From: Desulfovibrio subterraneus
Lineage (GTDB): Bacteria > Desulfobacterota > Desulfovibrionia > Desulfovibrionales > Desulfovibrionaceae
Direction: 5' to 3'
DNA length: 64,000 nucleotides
NCBI RefSeq assembly: GCF_013340285.1
Contig: NZ_BLVO01000012.1
Span: forward strand, 434,001-498,000
Under the pieces are notes generated by a model. That model did no database searches and was not told the DNA's origin. It saw only the letters and a list, made by a program, of their open reading frames with translations. The first letter of the stretch is position 1; each line of letters opens with the position of its first letter. The position numbers and the translations under genes were made by a program. This document shows positions 20,478 to 29,463 of this stretch, one piece after another.

Positions 20478-20505
20478 AAAGGCCGGAGGATAATCCCCCG
20501 GCCTT
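20478..20505 (-). terminator. Terminator of argJ
   Basis: On the minus strand AAGGCCGGGGG / CCTCCGGCCTT pairs around ATTAT, followed by TTACGTT, 26 bases after the argJ stop. Confidence 0.8.
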
Positions 20506-20530
20506 GATGATGGACAGCTGTGTCGGCGGG

Positions 20531-21709
20531 CTAGCTTCTGTAGTCCGCGTTGATGTCTATGTATTTGTGGGTCAGGTCTGAGGCGAGCAGGGTATATGCC
20601 CCGTCACCGTGACCGAGTTCGATGTCCAGAACGATATCCACTTCCTTGAGATAGGGTTCCAGCATGGTGTCGAAGTCGGCATCGGTGGGCTGCCCGTTGC
20701 GGAACAGTTCCACCCCGCACATGGTTACGACCACGTCATCCGGATCGAACTGCGCACCGGAGCGGCCCAGTGCGGCAACTATGCGGCCCCAGTTGGCATC
20801 GCGGCCGTACATGGCGGTCTTTACCAGCGGGGAGTGGCCTACGGTGCGAGCGGCAAGTTCTGCATCTTCCTTGCTCTGTGCACCGGTCACGTTGATGTGG
20901 ATGACCTTGGTGGCGCCTTCGCCATCCTGCACCAGCTTGTAGGCAATCTCGCGCATGACGGCGGTTACGGCTTCCTGCATGGCGGGGCGGGTGGCCTCGG
21001 TCACGGTTACGCCGGAAGCGCCGTTGGCAAGGCCGAAGACGGTGTCGTTGGTGGAGGTGTCGCCGTCCACGGTGACGCGGTTGAACGATTCGTCAACACC
21101 CGCACGGAATATCTTCTGCCACATGGCAGGCTCTACGGCTGCATCGGTGATGAACACGGCCAGCATGGTGGCCATGTTGGGGCAGATCATGCCTGCGCCC
21201 TTGGCCACGGCCAGCAGGGTGACGGGCTTGCCTTCGATCTCCACCGTGCGCGAAACGATCTTGTTGAACGCATCAGTGGTCATGATGGTGCGCGAAAAGT
21301 CTTCGGCCGTGCTCTTGCCAAGGTCGGCGGCAAGCGGAGCGGCTGCGGCTTCCCACTTGGCCATGTTGAACTGCATGCCGATGACCCCTGTGGAAGCGGG
21401 CAGAATTTCTTCCGGCATCAGGCCCACGGCGTCTGCCACCAGTTCCATGGTGCGGCGGCAGTTGGTCAGACCCTGTTCGCCCGTGCAGGCGTTTGCATTG
21501 CCCGCGTTTATCATAACGGCCCGTGCGAAGGGGCGGGTATCCAGCATGGATTTTGCCATGACAACAGGAGCGGCCTGAAATTTGTTGGTGGTGAAAACAC
21601 CCGCAGCGGCGGCGGGCAGATCGCTCACGATAAGGCCGAGGTCCTTGCGGCCGGAATACTTGAGATTCGCTTCAATGGTTGAGAAGCGGTATCCTTTGGG
21701 GGTGTTCAT
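20531..21709 (-). CDS. argJ: Bifunctional ornithine acetyltransferase / N-acetylglutamate synthase
   Basis: 392 residues. ArgJ transfers acetyl from N-acetylornithine to glutamate in the cyclic arginine pathway; some ArgJ also use acetyl-CoA. The protein is made as a precursor that cleaves itself before the Thr of the NMATML motif (GAGMICPNMATML, about residues 183-195), and the new N-terminal Thr is the nucleophile. An N-terminal NAGNANACTGEQG segment matches the substrate loop. Length and motifs are complete. It is cytoplasmic and monocistronic by spacing. Whether it is mono- or bifunctional cannot be read from sequence. Confidence 0.95.
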   Translation of the reverse strand: MNTPKGYRFSTIEANLKYSGRKDLGLIVSDLPAAAAGVFTTNKFQAAPVVMAKSMLDTRPFARAVMINAGNANACTGEQGLTNCRRTMELVADAVGLMPEEILPASTGVIGMQFNMAKWEAAAAPLAADLGKSTAEDFSRTIMTTDAFNKIVSRTVEIEGKPVTLLAVAKGAGMICPNMATMLAVFITDAAVEPAMWQKIFRAGVDESFNRVTVDGDTSTNDTVFGLANGASGVTVTEATRPAMQEAVTAVMREIAYKLVQDGEGATKVIHINVTGAQSKEDAELAARTVGHSPLVKTAMYGRDANWGRIVAALGRSGAQFDPDDVVVTMCGVELFRNGQPTDADFDTMLEPYLKEVDIVLDIELGHGDGAYTLLASDLTHKYIDINADYRS

Positions 21710-22090
21710 GGCGGCTCCGGTATGGGGCTGTCCGTTGGTGCGGGCAGCCCTTTCGTCTATCTGGTGAACGGGGCTCCGGTTCCGGATGGGAGCGGGAGAC
21801 CCCGACGGGCATCAACGTCGTCTATGCGGGCAACCGCGGTTCCGGGCGGTTGCCGTATTGTGCAGCGGGTTCGTAACCGTTTCTACCAGTGGCAGGGCAG
21901 GTTGCCGTATTCTGCATCAACGCCTGTCCTTCCTCCGAATGCAGGTGCTTGTCAAGTCTTGCACATCCCGTGGCTTGCCGTAATCGCCAGGCATACCGGT
22001 AAAGAGGTTGCGGGTATTCAGCTGTTCTGCGTCATATCATGCGGTGAATTTGTTCCGGAGCAGCACCTGTTCCGGCCACAGCATAAAAAG
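21710..22090. other. Intergenic region between argJ and secA
   Basis: About 380 bases upstream of argJ and downstream of secA (both minus strand). It should hold the argJ promoter. No conserved gene, RNA or clear promoter was recognised; short GC-rich pseudo-frames exist but lack start signals. Confidence 0.4.
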
Positions 22091-22119
22091 AGCCCGGGCG
22101 GTTGTTAACCGTCCGGGCT
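22091..22119 (-). terminator. Terminator of secA
   Basis: A 13-bp stem (AGCCCGGACGGTT / AACCGCCCGGGCT on the minus strand, one mismatch, 3-base loop) followed by CTTTTT, 28 bases after the secA stop. Confidence 0.88.
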
Positions 22120-22146
22120 GGATATTTTTATCTGCAGGCGCGTCGG

Positions 22147-24702
22147 CTAGGCGCCAACCCCGCAACACTTCTTGTACTTCTTTCCGCTGCCGCAGGGGCA
22201 GGGATCGTTGCGGCCTATCTTGGGCTCGTCGCGGCGGGCGGGCTGCTTTTTGCTTTCAGCCTGCTGGGGGGCCTGCGCTGCGGAGTAGGAAAGGTTCTTC
22301 TGGGCTTCCTTGTGGCGAAGTTCTTCGCGCAGACGTTCTTCTTCACGCTGGCGGGCTTCTTCGGCCTGCTCTTCGGCGCGCTGGATGCGCAGGCGGGTGA
22401 GCGCCTTGAAGATGTTCTCGCGCATGCGCAGCAGCATGGACTGGAACAGGGAGAAGCCTTCGCGCTTGTATTCCTGCTTGGGGTCACGCTGGCCGTAGCC
22501 GCGCAGGCCGATGCCGTCGCGCAGGTGGTCCATGTTGAGCAGGTGTTCCTTCCAGCAGCGGTCCAGTTCTTCGAGCAGGAAGTAGCGCAGGATGTCGGTG
22601 TACATTTCCGGCGCTTCGTTCTTCAGGCCGTTAAGGCGTGCAAGCACGGCTTCGCGCACGGCTTCTGCCTCCGGTACGGGGGGCATGGTCATCACGCGGG
22701 CGATATTGAAGGTTTCGTCCAGACGGGCGATCATGGTTGCGGCCATTTCGTCGTCGGGGGTCTTCAGGGTCTGCCATTCGCCGTACAGCTCGTCGATGAT
22801 GTCGTCGAGGAACTCCTGCACCAGCGGCTCAAGATCCTGCTCCATCATGGTGGAGCGGCGCAGGGAGTAGATGACTTCACGCTGCTGGTTCATGACGTTG
22901 TCGTAATCCAGCAGGGTTTTGCGTATTTCGAAGTTGTGGCCTTCCACACGCTTCTGGGCGTTTTCAATGGCCTTGGAAACCATGTTGTTGACGATGGGTT
23001 CGCCTTCTTCCATGCCCAGCTTCTGCATGAGCGAGGAAATGCGGTCGGAGCCGAACAGGCGCATCAGGTCGTCTTCCAGCGAGAGGAAGAACCGCGAGCT
23101 GCCGGGGTCGCCCTGACGACCGGCACGACCGCGCAACTGGTTGTCGATGCGGCGGGATTCGTGGCGTTCGGTGCCGAGAATGTGCAGGCCGCCAAGTTCG
23201 CGCACGCCTTCGCCGAGCACGATGTCGGTACCACGGCCTGCCATGTTGGTGGCGATGGTCACGTGGCCCTTCTGACCGGCTTCTGCAACGATCTGCGCTT
23301 CTTCCTCATGGTGCTTTGCGTTGAGCACGTTATGGGGAATATTTGCCTTCTTCAGCATGCCGGAAATGAGTTCGGAGTTCTCGATGGAGATGGTGCCCAC
23401 AAGCACGGGCTGTCCCTTCTTGTGAAGGTCTGCGATCTCCTGGACGATGGCGTTGAACTTTTCGGGGCGGGTGCGGTAGATGCTGTCGGGATAGTCCAGC
23501 CGGACCATGGGCCGGTTGGTGGGAATGGAGATGACCTCCAGCCCGTAAATCTGGCCGAATTCAACAGCTTCGGTATCTGCCGTACCGGTCATGCCCGCGA
23601 GCTTTTCATACATGCGGAAGTAGTTCTGGAAGGTGATGGAGGCCAGCGTCTGGTTCTCGGCTTCCACCTTCACGCCTTCCTTGGCTTCCAGCGCCTGGTG
23701 CAGGCCGTCCGAGAAGCGGCGACCGGGCATGAGGCGGCCGGTGAATTCGTCAACAATGACGACCTGTCCGTCCTTCACGATGTAATCAACGTCGCGTCTG
23801 AAAATGTGGTGTGCCTTCAGCGCCTGCAGAATGTGGTGCTGATGGGTGATGTTCTGCGCGTCGTACAGGTTCTCCAGATTGAGCATGCTTTCGCAGCGGG
23901 CCACGCCTTCGTCCGTAAGGCCGACACTCTTGGCTTTTTCATCCAGCGTGAAGTGCACGTCCTTTTTCAGCGAAGGAATGATGTTGTCGATGTGCGAATA
24001 CAGCGTTGTGGAGTCTTCGGAAGCACCGGAGATGATGAGCGGAGTTCTGGCTTCGTCAATGAGGATGGAGTCAACTTCGTCGACAATGGCGTAGTTGTGG
24101 GGGCGCTGAACCAGCTGTTCCTTGTAGAACTTCATGTTGTCGCGCAGATAGTCGAAGCCGAATTCGTTGTTCGTGCCGTAGGTAATGTCGGCGTTGTAGG
24201 CTTCCTTGCGTTCTTCGTCGGTCAGGCCGTGCACGATGACACCGGTGGTGAGGCCGAGGAATCCGTACAGACGCGCCATCCACTGGGCGTCACGCTTGGC
24301 AAGGTAGTCGTTCACGGTAACCACGTGCACGCCCTTGCAGGTCAGCGCGTTCAGCACTACGGGCAGGGTGGCTACAAGGGTTTTACCTTCACCGGTCTTC
24401 ATTTCCGAGATCATGCCCTTGTGCAGCACGCAGCCGCCGATGAGCTGAACATCGTAGTGGCGCATGTTGAACACGCGCAAACCGGCCTCGCGCACCATGG
24501 CGAAGGTTTCCGGAAGAAGGGAATCGAGGGAGGTGCCGTTGGCAACCAGTTCTTTCAGTTCTGCAATGCGTGCGGGAAAGTAGTCGTCCGGCTTATCCCG
24601 AAGTCCTGCTTCCAGAGCGTTGATGGTAGAGAGAATGGGGCGCAGTTGCTTGAGAAAGCGGTCGTTTTTGGAGCCGAAGACTTTTTTTATGAGGCCGAGC
24701 AT
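22147..24702 (-). CDS. secA: SecA, preprotein translocase ATPase
   Basis: 851 residues. The ATG at 24702 has a GGGAG site; the open frame runs further upstream without one. SecA drives proteins through SecYEG using ATP. Visible: Walker [15 protein letters not shown] (about 100), the Walker B/DEAD-like stretch [15 protein letters not shown] (about 205), the second helicase lobe [14 protein letters not shown], a long helical wing, and the C-terminal zinc-binding tail [14 protein letters not shown] that contacts SecB or phospholipid. Length is slightly short of E. coli SecA (901), within family range. Monocistronic, with its own terminator. Confidence 0.97.
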   Translation of the reverse strand: MLGLIKKVFGSKNDRFLKQLRPILSTINALEAGLRDKPDDYFPARIAELKELVANGTSLDSLLPETFAMVREAGLRVFNMRHYDVQLIGGCVLHKGMISEMKTGEGKTLVATLPVVLNALTCKGVHVVTVNDYLAKRDAQWMARLYGFLGLTTGVIVHGLTDEERKEAYNADITYGTNNEFGFDYLRDNMKFYKEQLVQRPHNYAIVDEVDSILIDEARTPLIISGASEDSTTLYSHIDNIIPSLKKDVHFTLDEKAKSVGLTDEGVARCESMLNLENLYDAQNITHQHHILQALKAHHIFRRDVDYIVKDGQVVIVDEFTGRLMPGRRFSDGLHQALEAKEGVKVEAENQTLASITFQNYFRMYEKLAGMTGTADTEAVEFGQIYGLEVISIPTNRPMVRLDYPDSIYRTRPEKFNAIVQEIADLHKKGQPVLVGTISIENSELISGMLKKANIPHNVLNAKHHEEEAQIVAEAGQKGHVTIATNMAGRGTDIVLGEGVRELGGLHILGTERHESRRIDNQLRGRAGRQGDPGSSRFFLSLEDDLMRLFGSDRISSLMQKLGMEEGEPIVNNMVSKAIENAQKRVEGHNFEIRKTLLDYDNVMNQQREVIYSLRRSTMMEQDLEPLVQEFLDDIIDELYGEWQTLKTPDDEMAATMIARLDETFNIARVMTMPPVPEAEAVREAVLARLNGLKNEAPEMYTDILRYFLLEELDRCWKEHLLNMDHLRDGIGLRGYGQRDPKQEYKREGFSLFQSMLLRMRENIFKALTRLRIQRAEEQAEEARQREEERLREELRHKEAQKNLSYSAAQAPQQAESKKQPARRDEPKIGRNDPCPCGSGKKYKKCCGVGA

Positions 24703-24961
24703 TATATCTCCCGAAAAAGGCGTATCGCATCTCCGCCTGAGCGGAGGGATGGACGGAACGTTGATGAAATGTCGTCTGGGTTGCGGGTGGTGTGGCAGCA
24801 CAAAAAGGCAGTCCCATGGCGAATCCGGTTATTCGTACTGGAAAACTACTAAGAACGCAACGCGGCTTGGCAAGGCGCGCGGTGCATAATTATTGCGCCA
24901 GACGTGCTTTTTCCTTGTAAGAATGGCGCGAACGCGGCTTGGGCGAAGGCTGTGAAGTGTC

Positions 24962-25005
24962 AAAAAAACAGATGCCGCTTCTTTCGTTGAGAGAGCGGCA
25001 CCTGT
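24962..25005 (-). terminator. Terminator of the Fe-S subunit gene
   Basis: On the minus strand CAGGTGCCGCTCTC pairs with GAAAGAAGCGGCATCTG around a short loop, with a few mismatches, followed by seven T residues. It starts 6 bases past the stop codon. The rest of the gap to secA (24703-24961) shows no gene; the secA promoter must be there but was not recognised. Confidence 0.85.
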
Positions 25006-25010
25006 TGCGA

Positions 25011-26195
25011 TTATGGTATGAGAATGTCGAGCCAGTGTCCCACCGGTACGTCCGTTCCGTCCAGTGCCGGACGTGAACTGCGCAGCTGCACGGTGCAGCC
25101 GCTGCAACCGGTGAGCACCTGTGTTTCCCTGTCCGGCTGCAGGGCCTGCCAGCAGCGTTCTGCCACCTCGCGGGAAAGGGGCTGGTCGCCCAGTTGCAGA
25201 ATGCCGCCCATGCCGCAGCACTGCACTCCGGACGGAGCGGAGACTCTGTCACCCAGCGTTTTGCCGAGCCACGCCTTATCAGGGTCCTTGCCGCCCCAAT
25301 GGCAGGGCTGGTGGTAGCGCACCTTGCCGGGGGCGGAGTCGGTTACATTGAATGTGGTTTCGCCCCACAGCGTGGAAAGCGGCACGAGCGAGCCGGCAAA
25401 CTGTTCAGCTTCACCTTCTTCCCACTTGATTTCGGCGCAATGGGCATATTCGGCAAGGCCATGGTGGCAGGTGGCGCAGAAGGTGGTCATGCGCGGTCTG
25501 CCGGCAGCGCGCCATGCCTCCACATTCCGCAGCCGGGCCGAGTGTGCGGCGTCCGGTATGCCTGCATGGTCCAGAGTAAGGCCGCAGCAGGTCATTTCGT
25601 TTTCCGAAAGCACCAGAAAGCCGAGCTTCTTGAGAATGGTCAGGGCCTTGGTGTGCCATGCCTTCTGTATGCGTCTGGCTGTGCAGCCGGCAAACAGGAG
25701 AACGGATTTGCCTTCGCCCATCCTGTGGTCGTAGTGCTCCACCTTGAGCCACGGTGCTATGTCACGCGCAGGCGTCATGGCCCGGATGGAATCCATCATG
25801 CGCGAGAAGGTACGCGGGCCTATGTCCTTGGGGGCCACCTTGCCGAAGGTGGCCAGCGTGGGCCACAAGGCTGCGCTCCGCTCGATCCATTGTTTCCATA
25901 CCCACTGCTGCCAGCCCGGATGCATGGCCCGAAGTTCGGCCAGCTTCTGCGGCACGGAAAGCTTTTGCGGGCAGGCCGCAAGGCAGCGACCGCACGAAAG
26001 GCATTTGTCCGCCAGTTCGCGGCAATCAACCACGTTCAGCTTTTCCGGCGAACGGGCGAGCGTTTTGAGCATGTGCTGTTTGGCCTTGGGGGAAAGTTCC
26101 TCCCGTCCCGTTGCAAGCATGACGGGACAGACCGAAAGGCAACGCCCGCACAGGATGCACTCCTGCGCGGGCGGATTCTGAGTGCTGTCGTTCAT
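25011..26195 (-). CDS. Iron-sulfur subunit of a lactate/glycolate-type dehydrogenase (GlcF/CCG family)
   Basis: 394 residues. Two ferredoxin-type motifs lie near the N terminus (CILCGRCLSVCP at about 14 and CLSCGRCLAACP at about 65), predicting two 4Fe-4S clusters. Two CCG domains follow (FAGCTARR...CCGLTLDHAG and CCGMGGILQLGD), as in GlcF and heterodisulfide reductase HdrB/D. It would pass electrons from an FAD subunit to the membrane pool. Its likely partner is the FAD-linked oxidase at 27237-28640, on the same strand but separated by a SYLF gene. Starts 2 bases after that gene's stop. D-lactate is the likeliest substrate in a Desulfovibrio, as inference. Confidence 0.85.
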   Translation of the reverse strand: MNDSTQNPPAQECILCGRCLSVCPVMLATGREELSPKAKQHMLKTLARSPEKLNVVDCRELADKCLSCGRCLAACPQKLSVPQKLAELRAMHPGWQQWVWKQWIERSAALWPTLATFGKVAPKDIGPRTFSRMMDSIRAMTPARDIAPWLKVEHYDHRMGEGKSVLLFAGCTARRIQKAWHTKALTILKKLGFLVLSENEMTCCGLTLDHAGIPDAAHSARLRNVEAWRAAGRPRMTTFCATCHHGLAEYAHCAEIKWEEGEAEQFAGSLVPLSTLWGETTFNVTDSAPGKVRYHQPCHWGGKDPDKAWLGKTLGDRVSAPSGVQCCGMGGILQLGDQPLSREVAERCWQALQPDRETQVLTGCSGCTVQLRSSRPALDGTDVPVGHWLDILIP

Positions 26196-26197
26196 TA

Positions 26198-26938
26198 TTA
26201 TTTTATCCCGCTTTCCTCGGTTCCGGTTGCCATCTCGGCAAGCCGGTTACGCAATGCAAGCGAGCCACTGTTATCGACCTTGCCCGAAATGATCTCGGCC
26301 GGAGTAACCCCCAGGCCGTAATATGAGAGGTTGCGGTCGTTGTTTATGGCAATGGTGCCGCCTTCCAGCGCCATGCTGAAGGCGAGGCCCTGAGTGAATG
26401 CAACATAGATGATGCCCCGCGTATGCGTGGCGTAATCAATCTGTCCGCTGTGACCCGTGGGGCCGAGCGCGGCAGAAATGTCGGCGTTCAGGGTAAGGCC
26501 GTCCTTGAGGGCTGCGTCCAGATATCTCTGGTCCATGAGGATGAGCATGACGGTGGAAACCTGACCACCGGCCTGCAGACCCACGCTGAGATCGGCCATG
26601 GTTATGAACGCCGGGGCAGTCCATGAACCGTCGGCACTGCGGGCCAGCATGACGCCGTTACCGCCTTCCATGCCGACGATGTAGCTGCCCTTGTAGAGAG
26701 AGGGAAAGATGACAACACCGCGGGCTTTGCGCAGATAGGATGCGAACGGGGGAACGCTCCGCTCCTTGTCCAGCCTTTCAAGGGCTGTGAGGGCGCTGTT
26801 CACCTGTTGTTGCGCGGCGGAAGGATCGTCCGTGCGGCCTGCATGACGTGCGCCGGTGCAGCCTCCCAGCATAAGGGAGGCCAGCAGACAAATGGCGAGA
26901 GCGGCTACGGTGCCGCGTGCTGGTCGTGCAAGGCCCAT
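26198..26938 (-). CDS. SYLF-domain lipoprotein
   Basis: 246 residues. The start at 26938 opens a lipoprotein signal with lipobox LMLGGC, so the mature protein should be lipid-anchored outside the cytoplasm. The body matches the SYLF (YsaB/Ysc84-like) domain: LRKARGVVIFPSLYKGSYIVG, GGVMLAR-like and DLSVGLQAGGQVS segments. SYLF proteins bind lipids; bacterial roles are poorly known. It lies between the two subunits of a predicted dehydrogenase and 2 bases ahead of the Fe-S gene, so it is probably co-transcribed. Long in-frame extension upstream is rejected because it lacks a signal and a ribosome site. Confidence 0.85.
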   Translation of the reverse strand: MGLARPARGTVAALAICLLASLMLGGCTGARHAGRTDDPSAAQQQVNSALTALERLDKERSVPPFASYLRKARGVVIFPSLYKGSYIVGMEGGNGVMLARSADGSWTAPAFITMADLSVGLQAGGQVSTVMLILMDQRYLDAALKDGLTLNADISAALGPTGHSGQIDYATHTRGIIYVAFTQGLAFSMALEGGTIAINNDRNLSYYGLGVTPAEIISGKVDNSGSLALRNRLAEMATGTEESGIK

Positions 26939-27236
26939 GGGGTGTTCTCCGTCGGAAGGTGCAAAGGCAGTTCCACATGCATGTGAACCCAATAGTATGG
27001 CGCATTCATGATGCAATTCCTTTAAGCCTAGCCTGTTTTTATGAACTGGGCAACGGCCGCGAGTGCAGGGAAAAACAAAAAGAAGCAATTCGGCAGAATG
27101 TGACACATTTGCCGCATGATGTTGTGCTGCTTGCGGTGGGAGTGGCGCCGTGTACGGGCTGAGTTGCATGCGCTCAACATGCGGCAGAGGAAGCGGGAGC
27201 GGGGGCAGGAAAAACGTGTCCGGCAGCGTTGCCCTG

Positions 27237-28640
27237 TCAGAACGCTTTGCCCGGATTCATTATATGATGGGGGTCGAACGCAGACTTGATATCCCGCATG
27301 ATGCGACGCTCTTCTTCCCCCAGCTGCCTATGCACATAGGGTGCCTTGGTCAAGCCTATGCCGTGTTCACCCGAAAGCGTGCCCCGCAAGGCAAGAACAT
27401 GCTCCATGACGGCGAGTTTGGCCTTTTGCGCGCGTTCCTTCTGGTCGGGGTCCGAGGCATCGTGCATGACGTTTACATGGATGTTGCCATCGCCCACATG
27501 GCCGAAGGTGAGGATGGTGAGGCCGCTTTCGTCCGCTATTCTGCGAATGCCGAGCAGTGCGGTAAGCAGGCGGCCACGCGGTACGGTGACATCGTCGGAA
27601 ATTTTGTTGGGGGCCACATAGAAGGATGCGGGGTTTATGAGGCGGCGGATTTCCCAGAGCGGTTCTTCCTGCTCGGAGCCGATGCCCTGTTCAAGCCATA
27701 CAGGCGTACTCTGCCCATTCTGCAGGGCCGTATGCAGCCGTTTCAGGTCGTGGGGCAGGGCAGCCTCGCTTCCGTCAAGCCGGAACAGCAGCACGGCGCG
27801 GGCGCCATTATCTCCCTGCGGCCAGGGCACTGTCGTAAGTCTGGCCAGACAGTCCAGCACTTCGGCACCCATGAACTCCAGCGCCGTGGGCAGAATGCCC
27901 GCACGGAATACGCTGCTCACCGCGCCCATGGCATCTTCCAGCGACGAAAAACCGGCCATGAGGGAGGCGGTTGCCTCGGGCTTGGGCATGAGCTTGAGGG
28001 TGATGTTGCTCATGACCCCCAGTGTGCCTTCACTGCCCACCATGAGGCGGGTAAGATCCAGCCCCACCACATTCTTGTGGTTGCGGCCTCCGCATTCAAT
28101 GACCTTGCCACCGGGGAGCACCACGCGGCAGCCCAGAACCCACTCGCGGGTTACGCCGTATTTCACGGCGCGCATGCCGCCCGCACAGGTCGCGACATTG
28201 CCCCCTATTGTCGAAATGCCGAAACTGGCAGGGTCCGGCGGGTAGAAAAGGCCCATGGCCTCCACATGTTTCTGCAGGTCGCCGGTAACAATACCCGGTT
28301 CCACCACGGCCACAAAATCGTCTGCGTCCACGTCTATGATGCGGTTCATCTTCAGGGTGGAAATGACGATACCGGGTTTTTCCGGCACGCACAGGCCCAC
28401 CACGTTGGTGGCACGGGCGCGCGGGTACAGCGGAATACGCTCAGTGTGCGCCCAGCGCATCAGTTCGACGATCTGTTCTTCTGTCTGCGGGCGGACAACA
28501 GCCAGCGGCACACCCGTGAGGCGGCTTGCATCAGTTTCGAAGACCAGCATCTGTTCCGGTGTTGTCAGGTAGTCAGTGCCGGGAAACAGATTCTGCAAAA
28601 AGCGATGCTGATTGGCGGTGAGGCTGGCGGTCTTCGTCAT
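27237..28640 (-). CDS. FAD-linked oxidase (GlcD/D-lactate dehydrogenase type)
   Basis: 467 residues, a flavoprotein of the FAD-binding PCMH type with a C-terminal oxidase domain (TIGR/GlcD-like). FAD-contact motifs are clear in PPDPASFGISTIGGNVATCAGG and GSEGTLGVMSNITLKLMP. The C-terminal metal/substrate region reads GHVGDGNIHVNVMHD and SGEHGIGLTK. It would oxidise a 2-hydroxyacid such as D-lactate or glycolate, with the Fe-S subunit at 25011-26195 as electron acceptor. Odd point: the usual Gly-rich pyrophosphate loop is PRARATNVVGLCVP here. 298 bases separate it from the SYLF gene downstream, so a separate promoter there is possible. Confidence 0.88.
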   Translation of the reverse strand: MTKTASLTANQHRFLQNLFPGTDYLTTPEQMLVFETDASRLTGVPLAVVRPQTEEQIVELMRWAHTERIPLYPRARATNVVGLCVPEKPGIVISTLKMNRIIDVDADDFVAVVEPGIVTGDLQKHVEAMGLFYPPDPASFGISTIGGNVATCAGGMRAVKYGVTREWVLGCRVVLPGGKVIECGGRNHKNVVGLDLTRLMVGSEGTLGVMSNITLKLMPKPEATASLMAGFSSLEDAMGAVSSVFRAGILPTALEFMGAEVLDCLARLTTVPWPQGDNGARAVLLFRLDGSEAALPHDLKRLHTALQNGQSTPVWLEQGIGSEQEEPLWEIRRLINPASFYVAPNKISDDVTVPRGRLLTALLGIRRIADESGLTILTFGHVGDGNIHVNVMHDASDPDQKERAQKAKLAVMEHVLALRGTLSGEHGIGLTKAPYVHRQLGEEERRIMRDIKSAFDPHHIMNPGKAF

Positions 28641-28721
28641 TGGTTGTCTGAGTGTGGCTGCAGGGTGGTACGGGCGGTTGAATGTTGGTTACAGACGATG
28701 CAGGTTGCTGAAAGGGGAAAT

Positions 28722-28973
28722 CGGGGCGCTGCCCCGACCCCGCCAAAGGGAATGATTCCCTTTGGAAACCCCGGTAGGGGGAGCGGGGAGAGAGGCGTTT
28801 GTGCTCTCCGTGCCCGTATCAAAAAGCGTGAAGTGAAAGACACACTCGGCTCAGCCTCATATGCTGAGCGAAGCTCCAAATACCTACGTCATTCACGGGG
28901 TACAGGGGGCTTAGCCCCCTGTCGGGTGGAGGGCAGAGCCCTCCCCGCCGGAGGCTCTCTTCACTCCTCCGGC
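28722..28973. repeat. Cluster of five intergenic palindromic hairpins
   Basis: Between smpB and the oxidase gene lie five near-perfect hairpins: CGGGGC/GCCCCG (28722-28736), CCAAAGGGAA/TTCCCTTTGG (28743-28765), CAGGGGGC/GCCCCCTG (28903-28921), GGAGGGC/GCCCTCC (28928-28944) and GCCGGAGG/CCTCCGGC (28947-28973). The last ones can also end transcription from smpB (minus strand). The style, GC hairpins in a row with GGGGCnnnGCCCC cores, is that of dispersed intergenic repeats known in Desulfovibrio genomes. A related element is at 44610-44661. Confidence 0.75.
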
Positions 28974-28984
28974 TTTCAACAACA

Positions 28985-29455
28985 CTACATGCCTGCCAAC
29001 TGACGGGCCACGTCGCGTTGAATATCGCGTTCCTTGATGGTGTCGCGCTGATCGTGCAGCTTTTTGCCTCGTCCGAGCGCAATTTCCACTTTCACGCGGG
29101 ATTCCTTGAAATATATGGAAACGGGCACCACGGAGAAACCGCGCTGGTCCACCTTGGCGGCCCATGCAGAAATCTGGCGGCTGTGCAGCAGAAGCCTGCG
29201 TTCGCGGTCGGGGTCGTGCTGGGCGTAGCCTGCGTTTTCATAGGGGGCGATATGCAGGCCCACAAGCCATGCCTCACCGTTTCTGAACTGAACGTAGCTG
29301 TCGCGGAAGGCCACAAGGCCCGCGCGCAACGATTTTACCTCGGTGCCGCGCAGTTCTATACCGGCTTCAAGGTTTTCGATGAGTTCGTAATAGTGGCGGG
29401 CTTTCTTGTTCTTTGCGATATGCCCGCTGGATTCCTTTTTGTTCTTCTTGCTCAT
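28985..29455 (-). CDS. smpB: SmpB, tmRNA-binding protein
   Basis: 156 residues. SmpB binds tmRNA and the stalled ribosome for trans-translation. Core motifs: KKARHYYELIENLEAGIELRG, GTEVKSLR, and the basic tail KKLHDQRDTIKERDIQR that enters the empty mRNA channel. The ATG at 29455 is chosen because the protein fits the family length (about 150-160); the longer upstream frame overlaps ptsI. It starts 8 bases after the ptsI stop, so it is the last gene of the pts operon. The ssrA gene itself was not seen in this window. Confidence 0.95.
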   Translation of the reverse strand: MSKKNKKESSGHIAKNKKARHYYELIENLEAGIELRGTEVKSLRAGLVAFRDSYVQFRNGEAWLVGLHIAPYENAGYAQHDPDRERRLLLHSRQISAWAAKVDQRGFSVVPVSIYFKESRVKVEIALGRGKKLHDQRDTIKERDIQRDVARQLAGM

Positions 29456-29463
29456 GTCTGTGT

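Noticed and set aside
22102-24852. A 916-codon open frame on the plus strand
   Set aside because: It is fully antisense to secA; the protein is rich in Val, His and Gly without motifs. High G+C coding sequence produces such empty frames.
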